A model generated the notes under the pieces. The model saw only the letters and a list, made by a program, of their open reading frames with translations, did not search any database and was not told the DNA's origin. A DNA stretch of 64,000 bases, taken from Streptococcus pneumoniae (lineage in GTDB: Bacteria > Bacillota > Bacilli > Lactobacillales > Streptococcaceae). The position numbers and the translations under genes are program-made. Positions 18,694 to 28,976 of the stretch are shown here, one piece after another (within the stretch, counting starts at the first letter, position 1; each line of letters begins with the position of its first letter). The stretch is from the NCBI GenBank assembly GCA_040719455.1, contig JBFDTN010000001.1:2017501-2081500 (forward strand), given 5' to 3'.

Positions 18694-19575
18694 CTAGCCA
18701 GTTTGAGCTTTTCGGTACTGGCTAGGGGTCAGGTGATAGTATTTTTTGAATTGCCGATTGAAATTAGACAGGTTATTAAAGCCCACTTGGCTGGAAATCT
18801 CTAAAATCGAGAGGGTCGAATGTTCCAGTAACTCTGTGGCTTTTCGCAGGCGAAACTGGATAATGTACTCCATGCAGGAAGTTCCTAGATGTTTTTTAAA
18901 GAAATTCATAAAATGCGTCTGACTATATCCGCAAAGGGTGGCTAGCTTTTCCACAGTGAGCTCGTCTTGGTAATGGTCGTTAATGTGGTCGATAATGGTG
19001 CGGATTTTTTCCTCTTTGCGGTAGCCTTCAAGAGACATCTCCTTAGAGCGCACATAGCCGTGGATAAAGAGGAGGTGGAGGAGCTGGTGTAGCTGAGCTT
19101 TGAGTTCAAGCTCAAAAAAATCTCTACGATAATAGCCAATCTCCATGGCAGTGAGGAGACATTTGCGAATGTTTTCATAGCCAGCTTGATGAGGTTTGAT
19201 GACACGGACAAAATCGAGTTGTCCATGATAGAGGGGCTGGAGATATTGGAGACTAACCTGATCCACCGTTGAAAACCCTAACAAGTCCAAGTGAACGTTA
19301 ATCGCATCCATGAAATGCTCCTTATGACCAATCGGGTGAATCGAGTGCAGAGCATTTGGGCGGATAAGGATAATGTCCCCAGCTTCACTGTTAAAATAGT
19401 CATAATCGATATGAAATTGTGCAGTGCCCTCATGCACATAAATCAGCTCCATATCCGTATGCCAGTGAAATAAAATGTCTGGCTGTCCATTTTGCGTATA
19501 GGTACGGGTGATGGAGTAGGGCGTTAAGGGATTTTTATAGGTGCTATTTTTATGTAATTGACCAAGGTCTAGCAT
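18694..19575 (-). CDS. AraC-family transcriptional regulator (cupin plus HTH)
   Basis: 293 residues. The N-terminal cupin-like sensing domain is at about 20-150 (HWHTDMELIYVHEGTAQFHID, GDIILIRPNALHSI). The C-terminal double helix-turn-helix is at about 195-288 (ELTVEKLATLCGYSQTHFMNFFKKHLG and LSILEISSQVGFNNLSNFNRQFKKYYHLTPSQYR). It is divergent from bglA with a 110-base shared region holding TATAAT boxes on both strands (reverse ATTATA near 19610, forward TATAAT near 19648). It most likely controls bglA and responds to a sugar, possibly a beta-glucoside; that is inference from position. Confidence 0.88.
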   Translation of the reverse strand: MLDLGQLHKNSTYKNPLTPYSITRTYTQNGQPDILFHWHTDMELIYVHEGTAQFHIDYDYFNSEAGDIILIRPNALHSIHPIGHKEHFMDAINVHLDLLGFSTVDQVSLQYLQPLYHGQLDFVRVIKPHQAGYENIRKCLLTAMEIGYYRRDFFELELKAQLHQLLHLLFIHGYVRSKEMSLEGYRKEEKIRTIIDHINDHYQDELTVEKLATLCGYSQTHFMNFFKKHLGTSCMEYIIQFRLRKATELLEHSTLSILEISSQVGFNNLSNFNRQFKKYYHLTPSQYRKAQTG

Positions 19576-19664
19576 AGGATTGCCTTTCTAGTAGGATAGT
19601 ATCAGTTTATTATAGAATTGTGTTAGAAAAAAGAATTTACCTTTATTATAATATAAGTAAGTAA

Positions 19665-21092
<1,428 letters not shown>

Positions 21093-21112
21093 ATTTATTT
21101 GTCTTTCCTTAC

Positions 21113-21139
21113 AAAACTGGACTCGCCATCCAGTTTTTT
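21113..21139 (+). terminator. Terminator of bglA
   Basis: AAAACTGGA, loop CTCGCCA, TCCAGTTTTTT. Confidence 0.88.
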
Positions 21140-21185
21140 GACGTCTTCTGCGGTATAATAAGGTATCAAGGAAAAGAGGTGGCTG

Positions 21186-21818
21186 ATGGCGGTTCAATTA
21201 TTAGACCAGTGGTTGGAAAAGGAGCAGGAAAAAATTTGTCAAACCTATCAAGACCTAAATCGTTTGGCGCATAAAGAGCCTGAAATGGTCTTTTTGGGAG
21301 ATTCGATTGTAGAGTATTATCCTGTGGGTGAATTACTTGCATCTCAAAAACATTTGGTCAATCGTGGTGTTCGTGGTTATCACACGCAGATCTTGCTGAA
21401 AAATATAGAGCGACTATTAGCAGGGGATTGCTTGGACAAGGTTTTTATCTTGATTGGCACCAATGATTTGGGAAAAGGCTTGTCTCAAAAGGAAATCGTA
21501 GAGAATGTAGAGAGAATCGTGCAAGAAATTTTTCAACGCTATCCTTTGGTGGAGGTTTATCTCTTGTCGATTTTACCCGTTCATGAGGGTGAGAGCTATC
21601 GTGATAAGGTTTATATCCGCCGAAATCAAGATATTAAGGCGGTTAATCAAGCTTATCAGGAGTTAGCTCAGAGCTTTGTTCATCTGCATTATTTAGATTT
21701 TTATGCACGCTTTTTAGATGAAACTGGTCAGCTACATCCAGATTTTACCACGGATGGTCTGCATTTGAGCGTAGAGGGATATGTGGAGTTATCACGTTTA
21801 TTGCAGGAGTATGTGTGA
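21186..21818 (+). CDS. SGNH/GDSL-type hydrolase
   Basis: 210-residue esterase/acyl-hydrolase fold without signal peptide, probably cytosolic. Block I is VFLGDSIVEYY (nucleophile Ser), then GVRGYHT, block III IGTNDLG, and block V with the Asp-His pair in TTDGLHLSVEGY. The substrate cannot be told; relatives include platelet-activating-factor acetylhydrolase-like lipases and sugar-ester deacetylases. ATG 21186 follows GAGGTGGCTG; TATAAT at 21154 suggests an independent transcript. Placement after bglA could hint at acetylated glucosides, but this is speculation. Confidence 0.85.
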   Translation: MAVQLLDQWLEKEQEKICQTYQDLNRLAHKEPEMVFLGDSIVEYYPVGELLASQKHLVNRGVRGYHTQILLKNIERLLAGDCLDKVFILIGTNDLGKGLSQKEIVENVERIVQEIFQRYPLVEVYLLSILPVHEGESYRDKVYIRRNQDIKAVNQAYQELAQSFVHLHYLDFYARFLDETGQLHPDFTTDGLHLSVEGYVELSRLLQEYV

Positions 21819-21911
21819 ATTTTCAAGTTTTTGTATAGTTTTCTTCTATAACTATCTATAAATAAATATAGAAGTTATTGCTACGACAAGGATTTTTATG
21901 AGCAAATAAAT

Positions 21912-21938
21912 CAAGGTATAGTTTTTAGCTATACCTTT
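21912..21938 (+). terminator. Hairpin upstream of metE (terminator or regulator site)
   Basis: AAGGTATAG, loop TTTTTAG, CTATACCTTTT. As RNA it is a terminator for the hydrolase gene. As DNA the palindrome TATAGTTTTTAGCTATA resembles the streptococcal methionine-regulator box (TATAGTTTnAAACTATA) with two to three mismatches. Both readings are possible. Confidence 0.6.
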
Positions 21939-22014
21939 TGCTATGCATTTTCAATTATACAGAAAAGCATTTTTCTGATAAGATAGGGGCAAGAAAGATT
22001 TTGGAGGCGTTTTT

Positions 22015-24270
22015 ATGGTAACAAGTATCATTGGATTCCCACGTTTGGGTGAATTTCGTGAGTTAAAATTTACAACTGAAAAATACTTTAGAGGAGAAAT
22101 TGGCGAAGCAGAATTGCTAGAAACTGCCAAGAACCTCCGCAGCAAGCATTGGAACTTGGTCAAAGAAGCAGGTATTTCAGAAATTCCTAGCAATGACTTT
22201 TCTCATTATGATAATGTTTTGGACACCGCCTTCCTACTGAATGTAGTTCCTAAAGCGGTACAGAACTTAGACTTGACGGATTTGGAGCGCTATTTTGCTT
22301 TGGCGCGTGGCTATCAAGGGGAAAAAGGCGATATCAGAGCTCTGCCGATGAAAAAATGGTTCAATACCAACTACCACTATATCGTACCGAAATTTGAAAA
22401 GGATACGGAAGTTCGACTTTCATCCAATAAGATCTTTGATGAATTTGCAGAAGCAAAAGTGCAAGGTTTAACGACCCGTCCTGTTTTAATTGGTCCTTTT
22501 ACCTTCTTGCAGCTGGCAGACTATGAAGAAGGAGTTTCGGCTACTGACTTTGTGGAAAAGATTGTCGCAACCTATCAAGCAATTTTTGCCAAATTAGCAG
22601 AGCTGGGGGCTGAGAAGATTCAGCTGGATGAGCCGAGCTTAGTCAAGGACCTATCTGCTGATGAAAAAGCCCGTTTCTTAGATATTTACAAGAAACTATT
22701 AGCTGATAAAAAAGGCTTGTCTGTCCTTGTTCAAACCTATTTTGGCGATGTGCGAGATGTCTATTCCGACTTGATTGCTCTTCCAATTGACGGCTTGGGA
22801 CTTGACTTTGTTGAAGGGAAAAAGACGCTTGACCTCGTCTCAACAGGTTTCCCGGCAGACAAGGTCCTCTACGCAGGTATTGTCAACGGAAAAAACATCT
22901 GGCGCAATGACTACAAAAAGAGCCTTGCCATTTTAGAAAACATTCCTGCTGATAATATCGTGCTGAACACCTCTTGCTCGCTACTTCATGTGCCATTTAC
23001 AACGGAAAATGAAGAATTTGAAGCAGCTATCCTGCAACATTTCGCCTTTGCGGTGGAAAAACTAGCTGAACTCCGTGACTTGGATGCGATTAGAACAACT
23101 GGTGGAGCTGATATCTTAGAGCAAAACAAAAACTTGTTTGCGGCAGCACGAGTTGGAAAAAATACAGAATTAGCACATCGCATCGCAGGCTTGACAGATG
23201 CGGATTACACTCGCTTACCAGCCTTTAGCGAACGTGAAATCTTGCAGGCAGAGCGCTTCAACTTACCAGATTTGCCAACGACTACCATCGGTTCCTTCCC
23301 GCAGACAGAAGATGTGCGAGCAACCCGTCTTGCCTTCCGTAGAGGTGAGGTATCTGAAGAAGCGTACGATGTCTTTCTCGCCAAGCAAATTGATGATTGG
23401 ATCAAGTGGCAGGAAGAAGTCGGCTTTGATGTCCTTGTCCATGGTGAATTTGAACGCAATGACATGGTGGAGTATTTCGGTCAGAATCTCTCTGGCTACC
23501 TCTTTAGTAAGAACGGTTGGGTCCAATCCTACGGTATGCGCGGTGTGAAACCACCGATTATCTGGGGCGATGTTACCCGCTTGCAGCCAATCACCGTCAA
23601 ATGGTCCAGCTATGCCCAAAGTAGGACAAATAAGCCTGTCAAGGGCATGCTGACAGGGCCTGTGACCATTCTCAACTGGTCCTTCCCTCGTGAAGATATC
23701 TCCATCAAGGAGTCAACCTTGCAGATTGCGCTAGCCATTAAAGAAGAGGTGCTGGATTTGGAAGCAGCTGGTATCAAGATTATCCAGATTGATGAGGCGG
23801 CACTACGGGAGAAATTGCCGCTGCGCAGAAGCGACTGGTACGAGGATTACCTCGACTGGGCTATTCCGGCTTTTCGTTTGGTGCATGCAAGTGTTGCACC
23901 TGACACACAGATTCATACTCACATGTGTTACAGCGAATTTACTGATATTATCCCAGCTATTGACAATATGGATGCAGATGTCATCTCCTTTGAAGCGAGT
24001 CGCTCCAACCTTGTGATTTTGGATGAATTAAAAGCTCAAGACTTCCAAACGCAGGTCGGACCTGGTGTGTATGACATTCACTCACCGCGTGTACCAGCTG
24101 AAGGCGAAATCGACCACACGATTGAAGCAATTCTTGCCAAAGTCCCAAGCCGCAAGGTCTGGATCAATCCCGACTGCGGACTCAAGACCCGTGGTGTCAA
24201 AGAAACCCGTGAAAGTCTCATTCGCTTAGTTGAAGCTGCTCGGGCTGCACGTCAATCGATTACTGATTAG
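22015..24270 (+). CDS. metE: Cobalamin-independent methionine synthase
   Basis: Transfers a methyl group from methyl-tetrahydrofolate (polyglutamate) to homocysteine; zinc enzyme, cytosolic. 751 residues, the normal length, with two homologous barrels. Zinc ligands His636 and Cys638 ([10 protein letters not shown]) and Cys721 ([10 protein letters not shown]) have the same spacing as in E. coli MetE. The N-terminal opening [17 protein letters not shown] and the [16 protein letters not shown] block are present. GGAGG lies about 8 bases before ATG 22015. Paired with metF downstream; normally adjacent, here separated by 418 bases of repeats. Likely controlled by the methionine regulator through the palindrome at 21917-21933. 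Confidence 0.97.
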   Translation: MVTSIIGFPRLGEFRELKFTTEKYFRGEIGEAELLETAKNLRSKHWNLVKEAGISEIPSNDFSHYDNVLDTAFLLNVVPKAVQNLDLTDLERYFALARGYQGEKGDIRALPMKKWFNTNYHYIVPKFEKDTEVRLSSNKIFDEFAEAKVQGLTTRPVLIGPFTFLQLADYEEGVSATDFVEKIVATYQAIFAKLAELGAEKIQLDEPSLVKDLSADEKARFLDIYKKLLADKKGLSVLVQTYFGDVRDVYSDLIALPIDGLGLDFVEGKKTLDLVSTGFPADKVLYAGIVNGKNIWRNDYKKSLAILENIPADNIVLNTSCSLLHVPFTTENEEFEAAILQHFAFAVEKLAELRDLDAIRTTGGADILEQNKNLFAAARVGKNTELAHRIAGLTDADYTRLPAFSEREILQAERFNLPDLPTTTIGSFPQTEDVRATRLAFRRGEVSEEAYDVFLAKQIDDWIKWQEEVGFDVLVHGEFERNDMVEYFGQNLSGYLFSKNGWVQSYGMRGVKPPIIWGDVTRLQPITVKWSSYAQSRTNKPVKGMLTGPVTILNWSFPREDISIKESTLQIALAIKEEVLDLEAAGIKIIQIDEAALREKLPLRRSDWYEDYLDWAIPAFRLVHASVAPDTQIHTHMCYSEFTDIIPAIDNMDADVISFEASRSNLVILDELKAQDFQTQVGPGVYDIHSPRVPAEGEIDHTIEAILAKVPSRKVWINPDCGLKTRGVKETRESLIRLVEAARAARQSITD

Positions 24271-24688
24271 GGAGTGGGACAAAAATCGTGATTTCGAAGA
24301 AATCGATTTTGTAGTCTTCGCTTTCTAGTTTTTAGGCTCAGGTATTAACAGTCACTCCCCTGACTGTCCTCGCCTTCTAGTTTTCAAGCTTAGGTATTCA
24401 CAGTCCACTGGACTGTGAATATCCCGCAAGTTGACTAGCTTCCACAATTGAGAATTGTGGAAGGTTGGAAATAGAGCTAGCGAAGATAAATTCGCTAGCT
24501 TCTTCTAATAGAATGTTGATTTATCAACATTTTACAAGCCAGACAAGCTTCGCTTTCCAGTTTTTAGTCTTAGGTATCAATAGTCACTTCCCTGACTATT
24601 GATATGCGTCAAACTGTTAGGACTACAAAGTATAATGAGATCGGTACTTTGTCCCAACCTCTCCTACTTACCTAGAAAGGACAAAATA
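24271..24688. repeat. Hairpin-rich mosaic repeats between metE and metF
   Basis: 418 bases without a gene. Three related units TTCGC(T)TTC(T/C)AGTTTT(T)AGnCTnAGGTAT each carry a hairpin: ACAGTCACTCCCCTGACTGT (about 24347), ATTCACAGTCC/GGACTGTGAAT (about 24394), TCAATAGTCACTTCCCTGACTATTGA (about 24576). Between the second and third lies the module CCACAATTGAGAATTGTGG, AGGTTGGAAATAGAG, GCTAGCGAAG...TTCGCTAGC, GTTGATTTATCAAC, nearly as at 14760-14860. The stretch begins GAGTGGGAC and ends GTCCCAACCTC, a possible outer pairing. Confidence 0.65.
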
Positions 24689-25552
24689 ATGGTTCACACT
24701 CCTAGTCTTTCTTTTGAAGTATTTCCCCCCAATCCTGCCGCAGGCAATGAAAAAATCCTCGCTGCCCTCCGTGACATGCAGGACTTGGCTCCACATTTTA
24801 TCAGCGTGACCGCAAGTAATAACAAATTCAATATCGAAGAAACCACGGTTCGCTTAGCAGATTATATCCACAATGACTTGGGGATCTCCTCCATTGCCCA
24901 CCTGCCTGCTGTCTATCTGACCAAGGATCAAGTTTTGAACATCTTAACAGAGCTTGATCAGATTGGGGTGCACAAGATTTTGGCGCTCCGAGGAGATATC
25001 ATTCCTGATGCTACGCCGCAGACAGATTTTCACTATGCGACTGACTTGATTTCCTTTATCAAGGATGAAGCTCCGCACTTTGAGATTATTGGCGCTTGCT
25101 ATCCTGAAAGCCATCCTGACTCGCCAAATCAAGTGTCAGATATTAAGCATCTCAAGAAAAAGGTGGATGCAGGTTGCTCCAGCCTTGTCACCCAGCTCTT
25201 TTTCGACAATGATGTCTTTTATGATTTTCAGGAAAAATGCCAGCTGGCAGACATTGATGTTCCGATTTTCGCAGGCATTATGCCGATTATCAATCGCAAT
25301 CAGGCGTTGCGCCTGCTCAATACCTGCGAAAATATCTGTTTGCCACGGAAATTTCGAGCGATTTTAGACAAATACGAACATGACCCTGAATCCTTACGGG
25401 CTGCAGGTTTAGCCTATGCCATTGACCAGATTGTTGACTTGGTCACGCAGGATGTAGCAGGTGTCCATTTATACACGATGAACAATGCAGAAACAGCACG
25501 TCATATCCATGAGGCAACGCATGCACTTTTCCATCATCAAGGGTTAGCCTAA
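24689..25552 (+). CDS. metF: 5,10-methylenetetrahydrofolate reductase
   Basis: FAD enzyme producing methyl-tetrahydrofolate for MetE. ATG 24689 follows GAAAGGACAAAATA and gives 287 residues opening MVHTPSLSFEVFPPN, as expected for MetF. The longer frame from 24599 runs through repeat DNA. Motifs: SFEVFPP, ISVTASNN, LRGDI (folate and flavin site), IGACYPESHPDS, LVTQLFFDNDVFYDF, IFAGIMPI. No promoter is clear in the upstream repeat, so expression probably depends on readthrough from metE, which the hairpins may reduce. Confidence 0.95.
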   Translation: MVHTPSLSFEVFPPNPAAGNEKILAALRDMQDLAPHFISVTASNNKFNIEETTVRLADYIHNDLGISSIAHLPAVYLTKDQVLNILTELDQIGVHKILALRGDIIPDATPQTDFHYATDLISFIKDEAPHFEIIGACYPESHPDSPNQVSDIKHLKKKVDAGCSSLVTQLFFDNDVFYDFQEKCQLADIDVPIFAGIMPIINRNQALRLLNTCENICLPRKFRAILDKYEHDPESLRAAGLAYAIDQIVDLVTQDVAGVHLYTMNNAETARHIHEATHALFHHQGLA

Positions 25553-25553
25553 C

Positions 25554-25579
25554 ATTCCACACATTTGTGTGGAATTTTT
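25554..25579 (+). terminator. Terminator of metEF
   Basis: ATTCCACAC, loop ATTT, GTGTGGAAT then TTTT. Confidence 0.88.
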
Positions 25580-25679
25580 CAATTCGTAGAATAGTACCAG
25601 TATTAGCTAGGATAAGACTAGAAAAGAGCGCTTTCTTGATTTATAATCTTAGTATAGAATAAGGTGTGAGGGATAGAAT

Positions 25680-26528
25680 ATGCGTAAATTGATTTTTTTA
25701 GATGTGGATGGAACCTTGGTTGATTATGAAAATCGGATTCCAGATTCTGCTGTCACAGCGATTAAAAAAGCGAGAGAGCAGGGGCATTTGGTCTATGTTT
25801 GTACAGGTCGGAGTCGAGCGGAGATGCAGGATGCTCTTTGGGAGATTGGGCTAGATGGTATGATTGGTGGCAATGGCGCTTATGTGGAACATAGAGGGCA
25901 GGTATTGCACCACGAGATGATTCCTTTTAAGACGGAAAAGAAAGTCGTGGATTGGCTTCATGAGCGTGGTTTAGAGTATTATTTGGAGAGCAATAATGGC
26001 TTGTTTGCCAGTCGGAATTTTAAAGAAAAAGCAGCTCCAGTCCTGAAAACATACGCTCAGAAAAAAGGAAAAACTGCAGAAGAAGTTGAGAATTTAGAAG
26101 TCGATGAGGTCTTGCACGGCTTGGTTTATGGAGCTGATTTGTATAGAGACGATGTGAATAAGATTAGCTTTATTTTGGAAAGCTATCAAGACCATGTAGA
26201 TACAAGAGCAGTCTTTCCCGAGTTAAAAGCAGGCACTTGGGGCGGTCGTGGAGAGTCAGCTCTCTTTGGTGATTTGGGCTTGAAGGATATGACCAAAGAC
26301 AAGGGCATTGCAGTGCTTTTGGAGCATTTAGGAGCTAGTCAAGCAGATACGATTGCTTTTGGGGATGCTAAGGTGGACATTCCGATGCTGGAGTTTTGTG
26401 CGGTCGGCGTTGCCATGGGAAATGGAGGGCTGGAAATCCTTGCGATGGCAGATATGGTTACCGCAGATGTGGAAGAAGACGGTCTTTATCAGGCTTTTAA
26501 AAAGCTTGCCTTACTTGGAGAAGTATGA
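25680..26528 (+). CDS. Cof-type HAD-IIB sugar-phosphatase-like hydrolase
   Basis: 282 residues. Motif I FLDVDGTLVDYE (Asp8, Asp10), motif II VYVCTGRSR, Lys in KDKGIAVLLEHLG, motif IV TIAFGDAKVDIPMLEF. The large C2B cap lies between about residues 80 and 200. Such enzymes dephosphorylate sugar phosphates, pyridoxal phosphate or flavin precursors; the substrate here is unknown. RBS GTGAGGGATAGAAT is modest. It overlaps the next gene by four bases (ATGA), so the HAD and histidine-phosphatase genes are translationally coupled. Confidence 0.88.
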   Translation: MRKLIFLDVDGTLVDYENRIPDSAVTAIKKAREQGHLVYVCTGRSRAEMQDALWEIGLDGMIGGNGAYVEHRGQVLHHEMIPFKTEKKVVDWLHERGLEYYLESNNGLFASRNFKEKAAPVLKTYAQKKGKTAEEVENLEVDEVLHGLVYGADLYRDDVNKISFILESYQDHVDTRAVFPELKAGTWGGRGESALFGDLGLKDMTKDKGIAVLLEHLGASQADTIAFGDAKVDIPMLEFCAVGVAMGNGGLEILAMADMVTADVEEDGLYQAFKKLALLGEV

Positions 26529-27121
26529 TGGAAAAAGTTCTTTATTTGATGCGGCACGCAGAGACACTGTTTAACCGCAGACGAAAAATTCAAGGTTGGT
26601 GCGATGCTCCCTTGACAGAATTTGGGCAATACCAAGCCAGTTGTGCACGAGAGTATTTTAAAAGAGAGGATATTGCATTTTCTGATGCGTATAGCTCAAC
26701 TTCGGAGCGAGCTTGCGATACGCTTGAAATCGTCACTAATGGCGAAATCCCTTATCAACGGATGAAGGGCTTAAAAGAATGGAATTTTGGGACTTTTGAG
26801 GGAGAAAGTGAGGACTTGAATCCCCCTCTTCCTTATGAGGATTTCTTTGTTCCCTATGGTGGTGAATCTCAAAATCAAGTCGTCACACGAATGGTGACAA
26901 CGATTACGAAATTAATGCAAGAAAGCAAAGGCTCCTCTATTCTCATAGTGTCGCACGGCGGAGCGATTGCCAACTTTGCACGGGCGTATAGAGAATATTG
27001 GCAGACGGACTTACCCCTTGGTCTAGGAAATTGTGCGATTTTGAAATTCCACTTTAGAGATGATGTGTTTTATTTGGAAGAAGTGATTCGCCATGATTTT
27101 AGTGGCTGGAAGGAGACATGA
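26525..27121 (+). CDS. Histidine phosphatase (phosphoglycerate-mutase-like)
   Basis: 198-residue member of the histidine phosphatase superfamily, not a true glycolytic mutase by its length. The phospho-acceptor is His11 in YLMRHAETLFNRRRKIQGWCDAPLTE. The second catalytic His is in ILIVSHGGAIANFAR, and the proton donor Glu is in LKEWNFGTFEGE. Cytosolic, substrate unknown. Start ATG overlaps the HAD stop by four bases, and the damaged tandem copy overlaps its own stop by four bases, so this was a three-gene translationally coupled operon. Confidence 0.87.
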   Translation: MMEKVLYLMRHAETLFNRRRKIQGWCDAPLTEFGQYQASCAREYFKREDIAFSDAYSSTSERACDTLEIVTNGEIPYQRMKGLKEWNFGTFEGESEDLNPPLPYEDFFVPYGGESQNQVVTRMVTTITKLMQESKGSSILIVSHGGAIANFARAYREYWQTDLPLGLGNCAILKFHFRDDVFYLEEVIRHDFSGWKET

Positions 27122-27781
27122 TGGGATTATATCTTATGAGGCATGGGCAGACCATGTTTAATCAAGCAGGATTAGTGCAGGGAGCCTGTGATTCTCCCTT
27201 GACTGAACTTGGGATTGAGCAGGCAAAAAAGGCTAGAGCATTTTTTGAAAATCGGCAGATTCAATTTGATGCGATTTATACCTCTACGCAGGAGAGAGCT
27301 TGTGATACCGCAGAAATCATTAGTCAGCGAACGGATTATAGTTGTTTAGTTTTGATTTAGTACTAGGCAACGAGTCGCAGGCATAACTGAAGTTAGGCAA
27401 GACGAGGTAACGACGTAATAAATGAAAACTAAATGACTATATCAGCGACGCAAGGGCTTAAAAGAATGATATTTTGGGCAATTTGAGGCACAGCCAGAAA
27501 GACTCATGCCTCGTGCCCGTGAAGGTGCGAATTCTTTTGAAGATTTACTGGTTCCTTATGGCGGTGAGGACGTCCGAGATGTCGGTGCACGTATGAAGGA
27601 GACCTTGTCAACCATTGCAGAAAAAGAGACAGGGATGGTTCTTGTCGTCAGTCATGGCGGGGCGATGTGGGCATTTCTCTTAGCGCTAGGTGTGGACTTT
27701 GATACGGACATCCGTTTTGGAAATTGTGCCATTTGCCATTATCGTTATGAAAATGGAAGATTTACGCTTGTTGAGGTTTGA
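27118..27781 (+). pseudogene. Second histidine phosphatase copy, disrupted by a RUP-like insertion and a nonsense mutation
   Basis: Paralogue of the preceding gene (YLMRHGQTMFNQAGLVQGACDSPLTELG; SHGGAMWAFLLALG). After codon 73 the frame enters the repeat 27337-27441 and stops at 27358-27360. Removing 103 bases (27339-27441) and keeping one TA rejoins ...SQRTDY with QRRKGLKE in frame. Even then codon 27467-27469 is TGA where the paralogue has TGG (Trp in KEW-FG). So there are two independent lesions. The downstream remainder stays open to a stop at 27779-27781; an internal ATG at 27506 could yield a 91-residue fragment lacking the RHG nucleophile. Confidence 0.92.
27337..27441. mobile_element. 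RUP-like non-autonomous element inside the phosphatase gene
   Basis: 105 bases bounded by TATAGTTGTTTAGTTTTGAT on the left and the complement of TATAGTCATTTAGTTTTCAT on the right, with a TA duplication at the target. Length, TA target and terminal repeats fit the pneumococcal RUP family (about 107 bp), thought to be moved by IS630-type transposases. No such transposase is in the window. Confidence 0.82.
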
Positions 27782-27795
27782 AACATTAAGACAAT

Positions 27796-27844
27796 AAAAA
27801 AACTCTAGGAAAGCGAAAGAATCCTCATTCCCTAGAGTTTTTTA
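27796..27844. terminator. Bidirectional terminator
   Basis: AAAAAACTCTAGG pairs with CCTAGAGTTTTTT across a 22-base loop; shared by the phosphatase operon and the convergent SPFH gene. Confidence 0.85.
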
Positions 27845-27853
27845 GGTGTTAAT

Positions 27854-28966
27854 TTATAAATCCATGATTTCCTTTTTCTTAGTCTCAAACTCTTCCTGTG
27901 ACAGTATGCCAGCATCCAAGAGGGATTTTAGCTTCGTCAGCATTTCAATTTGCTCATCAAAGGAAGGTTTATTCGATGAAGAGGCTCTGGTATCTAGGCT
28001 ATTTCCCATATTCATTCCAAAAATTGTAGAGCCACTATCTCCTAAGCCGTGTTGTTGGACTCCGTCTGCAATTTTTTGTTGGGCAGCGATATCAGCCACT
28101 CTTTGAGATACATGTTCGTAGGCATTGATATTCATCTTATTTGCAGAATATTGTCTTACTAATTCTTTTGATTCTGGGGAAAATTCAATATTAGCAATCG
28201 CTACTTGAACAATTTCAAATCCAAATCTTTCTTTCCATGTACCCGCGTGTTGTGTATCGTTTGCGATTTGTTGAGTGATGGTATTTGTTTGAGAAGGGAG
28301 CTGGGAGATGCGAAATTGTGTGGAGAGCGAATTGAGTGCTACGATAAAAGATTGGAGAAATTCAGCAATCATTTGCTCACGGGCTTCTTTGTCGTCAAAG
28401 CTATAAAAATTGACATTAGCAGGGACATAGTTGCGGATAAAGACTTCAGGTTCTGTAATTTTGATGGAAAAAGTCCCAAATGAGCGAATCTCAAGGTCTG
28501 TCCCATAGTGGAGATCGTGGTAGAGAACAGCCCCTCTAGTCCCAAATCGGATGTCACGAATCTCTCTCAAATTTACAAAGGCGATTTGCTTATAAGAAGA
28601 CGATTGACCGCCATAGCCAATGCGCTCACCGATGGTATTAAAAATGGCTTTTTTGATACTGTCACCGTTGAAAATACTAGATTCACCGTTTGTGTATTCA
28701 TATCCACCAGGCTCAGTTAAAATGTCCTCAATACCTCCTTGGCTGAAGATAAAGGCAGCTGTATTTTCTGGGATGAAAATTTTAGAACCATTGGTGATGA
28801 CTCCATCTGATCCTTTGATATTTGCCCCTCGTCCATTCTTTGTCTGCTGAATGACACCTGGGCTTACAGCTGTATGCTCATCAAAGTAGCCTGCTGTGAT
28901 AATCTCTTTCCATTGATCGGCAAATGTTCCAGTAATGGCGTCTGAAAATGCTTTAATAATTCCCAT
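27854..28966 (-). CDS. SPFH/Band-7 domain protein with C-terminal SHOCT motif (YdjI-like)
   Basis: 370 residues from ATG 28966 (ATAAGGAGATTCAT before it). The body is an SPFH-like domain of the 'virion core'/YdjI type: MGIIKAFSDAITGTFADQWKE, ENTAAFIFSQGGIEDILTEPGGYEY, LREIRDIRFGTRGAVLYHD, FSIKITEPEVFIRNYV. A helical linker with alanine/glutamine follows, and the last 34 residues are a SHOCT motif (FDEQIEMLTKLKSLLDAGILSQEEFETKKKEI). No transmembrane helix, so probably membrane-associated from the cytosol. B. subtilis YdjI sits in the pspA membrane-stress operon; a similar role here is inference, as no PspA gene is present. Third gene of a lipoprotein, zinc-ribbon, SPFH operon. Confidence 0.85.
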   Translation of the reverse strand: MGIIKAFSDAITGTFADQWKEIITAGYFDEHTAVSPGVIQQTKNGRGANIKGSDGVITNGSKIFIPENTAAFIFSQGGIEDILTEPGGYEYTNGESSIFNGDSIKKAIFNTIGERIGYGGQSSSYKQIAFVNLREIRDIRFGTRGAVLYHDLHYGTDLEIRSFGTFSIKITEPEVFIRNYVPANVNFYSFDDKEAREQMIAEFLQSFIVALNSLSTQFRISQLPSQTNTITQQIANDTQHAGTWKERFGFEIVQVAIANIEFSPESKELVRQYSANKMNINAYEHVSQRVADIAAQQKIADGVQQHGLGDSGSTIFGMNMGNSLDTRASSSNKPSFDEQIEMLTKLKSLLDAGILSQEEFETKKKEIMDL

Positions 28967-28976
28967 ATGAATCTCC

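Noticed and set aside
27506-27781. An independent 91-residue phosphatase gene
   Set aside because: It lacks the RHG nucleophile and has no good ribosome site; it is the 3' part of the disrupted paralogue.
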